64,000 nt of DNA from Eretmocerus hayati (Eukaryota > Arthropoda > Insecta > Hymenoptera > Aphelinidae), in the NCBI GenBank assembly GCA_029851415.1, contig CM056742.1, forward strand, positions 78,172,748 to 78,236,747. Direction: 5' to 3'. Made by a program: the position numbers and the translations under genes. The notes beneath the pieces were generated by a model. The model saw only the letters and a program-made list of their open reading frames with translations. It did not search any database and was not told the DNA's origin. Positions 60,301 through 64,000 of the stretch are shown piece after piece (within the stretch, counting starts at the first letter, position 1; each line of letters opens with the position of its first letter).

Positions 60301-63300
60301 TTCGCGAATTTCAACCCCCGATTTGGGGGTGTCGTCATTCACCGGGAGGGCTGCGAAAAATTCAGGCACCTTCTTTCGTCACGAGAAAGCGATCTCAATC
60401 GAGATATTTTGGAACAGAGCCTCCTGGCCTGTTCTTGAAAAAATTCCCGAATTTCAACCCCCGATTTGGGGGTGTCGGCATTCACCGGGGGGGCTGCAAA
60501 AAATTCGGGCACCCTCTCTCGTCACCAGAAAGCGATCCCAATCGAGAAATTTTGGAACAGAGCTTCTGGCCTGTTCTTAAAAAAATTCCCGAAATTCGAC
60601 CCCCGATTTGGGGGTGTCGGCATTCACCGGGGGGGGGGGGGGCTGCAAAAAATTCAGGCACCCTCTCTCGTCACAAGAAAGCGATCCCAATCGAGGAATT
60701 TTGGAAGGAGCCTCCTGGCCCGTTCTTAAAAGAATTCCCGAATTTCAACCCCCGATTTGGGGGTGTTGGCAGTCACCGGGGGGGGGGGCTGCGAAAAATT
60801 CAGGCACCTTCTTTCAACACAAAAGAGCGATCCCAATCGAGAAATTTTGGAATAGAGCCTCCTGGCCTGTTCTTAAAAAAATTCCCGAATTTCAACCCCC
60901 GATTTGGGGGTGTCGGCATTCACCGGGGGGGCTGCAAAAAATTCAGGCACCTTCTTTCAACACAAAAGAGCGATCCCGATCGAGAAATTTTGGAACAGAG
61001 CCTCCTGGCCTGTTCTTAAGAAAATTCCCGAATTTCAACCCCCGATTTGGGGGTTTCGGCATTCACCGGGGGTGCTGCAAAAAATTGAGGCACCTCCTAT
61101 CGTCACAAGAAAGCGATCCCAATCGAGAAATTTTGGAACAGAGCCCCTTGGCCTGTTCTAAAAAAATTCCCGAATTTCAACCCCCGATTTGGGGGTGTCG
61201 GCATTCACCGGGGGGTTGCAAAAAATTCAAGCACCCTCTCTCGTCACGAGGAAGCGACCCCAATCGAGAAATTTTGGAACAGAGCCTCCTGGCCTGTTCT
61301 AAAAAAATTCCCGAATTTCAACCCCCGATTTGGGGGTGTCGGCATTCACCGGAGGGGCTGCAAAAAATTCAGGCACCTTCTTTCGTCACAAAAAAGCGAT
61401 CCCATCGAGAAATTTTGGAACAGAGCCTCCTGGCCTCTTCTTTAAGAGATACCCGAATTCCAACCCCCGATTTGGGGTCGTCGCCATTCACCGAGGAGGG
61501 GGGCTGCAAAAAATTCAGGCACCCTCTCTCGTCACAAGAAAGCGATCCCAATCGAGAAATTTTGGAACAGAGCCTCCTGGCCTGTTCTAAAAAAACTTGC
61601 GAATTTCAACCCCCGATTTGGGGGTGTCGTCATTCACCGGGAGGGCTGCGAAAAATTCAGGCACCTTCTTTCGTCACGAGAAAGCGATCTCAATCGAGAT
61701 ATTTTGGAACAGAGCCTCCTGGCCTGTTCTTGAAAAAATTCCCGAATTTCAACCCCCGATTTGGGGGTGTCGGCATTCACCGGGGGGGCTGCAAAAAATT
61801 CGGGCACCCTCTCTCGTCACCAGAAAGCGATCCCAATCGAGAAATTTTGGAACAGAGCCTCCTGGCCTGTTCTAAAAAAATTGCCGAATTTCAATCCCCG
61901 ATTTGGGGGTGTCGGCATTCACCGGGGGGGCTGCAAAAAATTCAGGCACCTTCTTTCGTCACAAAAAAGCGATCCCAATCGAGAAATTTTGGAAGGAGCC
62001 TCCTGGCCCGTTCTTAAAAGAATTCCCGAATTTCAACCCCCGATTTGGGGGTTTCGGCATTCACCGGGGGTGCTGCAAAAAATTGAGGCACCTTCTATCG
62101 TCACAAGAAAGCGATCCCAATCGAGAAATTTTGGAACAGAGCCCCTTGGCCTGTTCTAAAAAAATTCCCGAATTTCAACCCCCGATTTGGGGGTTTCGGC
62201 ATTCACCGGGGGTGCTGCAAAAAATTGAGGCACCTTCTATCGTCACAAGAAAGCGATCCCAATCGAGAAATTTTGGAACAGAGCCCCTTGGCCTGTTCTA
62301 AAAAAATTTCCGAATTTCAACCCCCGATTTGGGGGTGTCGGCATTCATCGGGGGGGCTGCAAAAAATTCAGGCACCTTCTTCCGTCACAAGAAAGCGATC
62401 CCAATCGAGAAATTCTGGAACAGAGCCTCCTGGCCCGTTCTTAAAAAAATTCCCGAAATTCAACCCCCGATTTGGGCGTGTCGGCATTCACCGGGGGGGC
62501 TGCAAAAAATTCAAGCACCCTCTCTCGTCACAAGGAAGCGACCCCAATCGAGAAATTTTGGAACAGAGCCTCCTGGCCTGTTCTAAAAAAATTGCCGAAT
62601 TTCAATCCCCGATTTGGGGGTGTCGGCATTCACCGGGGGGGCTGCAGAAAATTCAGGCACCCTCTCTCGTCACAAGAAAGCGATCCCAATCGAGAAATTT
62701 TGGAACAGAGCCACCTGGCCTGTTCTTAAGAAAATTCCCGAATTTCAACCCCTGATTTGGGGGTTTCGGCATTCACCGGGGGTGCTGCAAAAAATTCAGG
62801 CACCTTCTCCCGTCACAAGAAAGCGATCTCAATCGAGATTTTTGAGAACAGAGCCTCCTGGCCTGTTCTTAAAAAAATTCCCGAATTTCAACCCCCGATT
62901 TGGGGGTGTCAGCATTCACTGGGGGGGCTGCAAAAAAATTCAGGCACCTTCTTTCGTCACAAGAAAGCGATCCCAATCGAGAAATTCTGGAACAGAGCCT
63001 CCTGGCCCGTTCTTAAAAAAATTCCCGAAATTCAACCCCCGATTTGGGCGTGTCGGCATCCACCGGGGGGGCTGCGGAAAATTCAAGCACCCTCTCTCGT
63101 CACAAGGAAGCGACCCCAATCGAGAAATTTCGGAACAGAGCCTCCTGGCCTGTTCTAAAAAAATTGCCGAATTTCAATCCCCGATTTGGGGGTGTCGGCA
63201 TTCACCGGGGGGGCTGCAAAAAATTCAGGCACCTTCTTTCGTCACAAAAACGCGATCCCAATCGAGAAATTTTGGAACAGAGCCTGCTGTCCTCTTCTTT

Positions 63301-64000
63301 AAGAGATTCCCGGATTTCAACCCCCGATTTGGGGTCGTCGCCATTCACCGGGGAGGGGGGCTGCAAAAAATTCAGGCACCCTCTCTCGTCACAAGAAAGC
63401 GATCCCCATCGAGAAATTTTGGAACAGAGCCTCCTGGCCTGTTCTTAAGAAAATTCCCGAATTTCAACCCCTGATTTGGGGGTTTCGGCATTCACCGGGG
63501 GTGCTGCAAAAAATTCAGGCACCTTCTCCCGTCACAAGAAAGCGATCTCAATCGAGATTTTTGAGAACAGAGCCTCCTGGCCTGTTCTTAAAAAAATTCC
63601 CGAATTTCAACCCCCGATTTGGGGGTGTCGGCATTCACTGGGGGGGGCTGCAAAAAATTCAGGCACCTTCTTTCGTCACAAGAAAGCGATCCCAATCGAG
63701 AAATTCTGGAACAGAGCCTCCTGGCCCGTTCTTAAAAAAATTCCCGAAATTCAACCCCCGATTTGGGCGTGTCGGCATCCACCGGGGGGGCTGCGGAAAA
63801 TTCAAGCACCCTCTCTCGTCACAAGGAAGCGACCCCAATCGAGAAATTTCGGAACAGAGCCTCCTGGCCTGTTCTAAAAAAATTGCCGAATTTCAATCCC
63901 CGATTTGGGGGTGTCGGCATTCACCGGGGAGGCTGCAAAAAATTCAGGCACCTTCTTTCGTCACATAAACGCGATCCCAATCGAGAAATTTTGGAACAGA
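57325..64000 (+). repeat. Higher-order duplication, period 3870 bp (27 monomers)
   Basis: Sequence from about 57325 to 60130 recurs from 61195 to the window end with only isolated substitutions. Markers include GGGGGGTTGCAAAAAATTC (57340 and 61210), the deleted form GCGATCCCATCGAG (57527 and 61397), and TTTTGGAAGGAGCC. A nested 719-bp (5-monomer) duplication occurs in both copies (58887/59606 and 62757/63476). This is the longest near-identical duplication seen here. Confidence 0.85.

Larger units (their letters stand above)
37378..64000 (+). repeat. Right satellite array, ~143-bp tandem monomers (about 186 copies)
   Basis: Contiguous monomers of 142-145 bp in the reverse orientation to the left array. 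One copy (37681-37823) shows the internal dyads: GAACAG/CTGTTC with an inner GCC/GGC (37697-37719), AAATTC-CC-GAATTT (37725-37738) and CCCCC-GATTT-GGGGG (37742-37756). A G-run of about 5-16 bases follows CACC. Plus-strand frames of up to 519 codons (50126-51685) are by-products: the monomer has few stops and changes frame each unit, so the same three peptides recur in rotation. No spacers or leader are present, so it is not a CRISPR array. It continues past the window end. Confidence 0.97.

Noticed and set aside
37378..64000. Regular repeats considered as a CRISPR array
   Set aside because: The repeats are contiguous and ~143 bp long with no unique spacers, no leader and no cas genes; the rest of the window is eukaryotic in character.
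37378..64000. CENP-B box in the satellite monomer
   Set aside because: No segment fits TTCGnnnnAnnCGGG; the closest stretches (TTCGTCACAAGAAAG, CATTCACCGGGGG) miss key positions.

Overview
This is a eukaryotic, repeat-dominated window with no recognisable host gene. The best hint to its source is a Ty3/Gypsy-type LTR retrotransposon primed by tRNA-Lys, with (GA)n tracts in its LTRs; together with the density of inverted-repeat elements this points to an arthropod, probably an insect. That is an inference and the species cannot be named from sequence alone.

Layout: (1) 1-6565 is a satellite array of ~143-bp monomers in one orientation. (2) 6566-37377 is a ~30.8-kb non-satellite island. (3) 37378-64000 is a second array of the same satellite in the opposite orientation. 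Both arrays run off the window, so the island sits between two divergently oriented blocks of one satellite family (~46 and ~186 monomers visible). Both arrays carry nested higher-order duplications (periods 3467, ~1585, 861, 1871, 3870 and 719 bp). Many long reading frames cross the arrays, but they arise because the monomer has few stop codons and its length is not a multiple of three; they are not genes.

The island holds a young, nearly intact LTR retrotransposon on the minus strand (12373-22134) with a 4-bp target duplication, tRNA-Lys primer site, polypurine tract, gag, pol and ~99% identical LTRs. Gag carries one in-frame amber codon before its zinc knuckle. Pol is open over 1260 codons in the -1 frame relative to gag. 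At the junction lie a slippery heptamer G GGA AAA, a 6-nt spacer and a potential stem/pseudoknot. The Pol tail carries two AT-hook motifs after the integrase. No env gene is seen.

The rest of the island is old non-coding repeat DNA. Five long imperfect palindromes (centres near 24.9, 30.3, 31.5, 34.0 and 35.9 kb), a short MITE-like element, a family of hairpins built on TTTGCGCAC/TTACGCAC motifs, two degenerate tRNA-like sequences and several diverged dispersed copies make up much of it. The only protein-coding system supported is the retrotransposon; the most unusual structural signals are the run of palindromes and the dyad-rich satellite.
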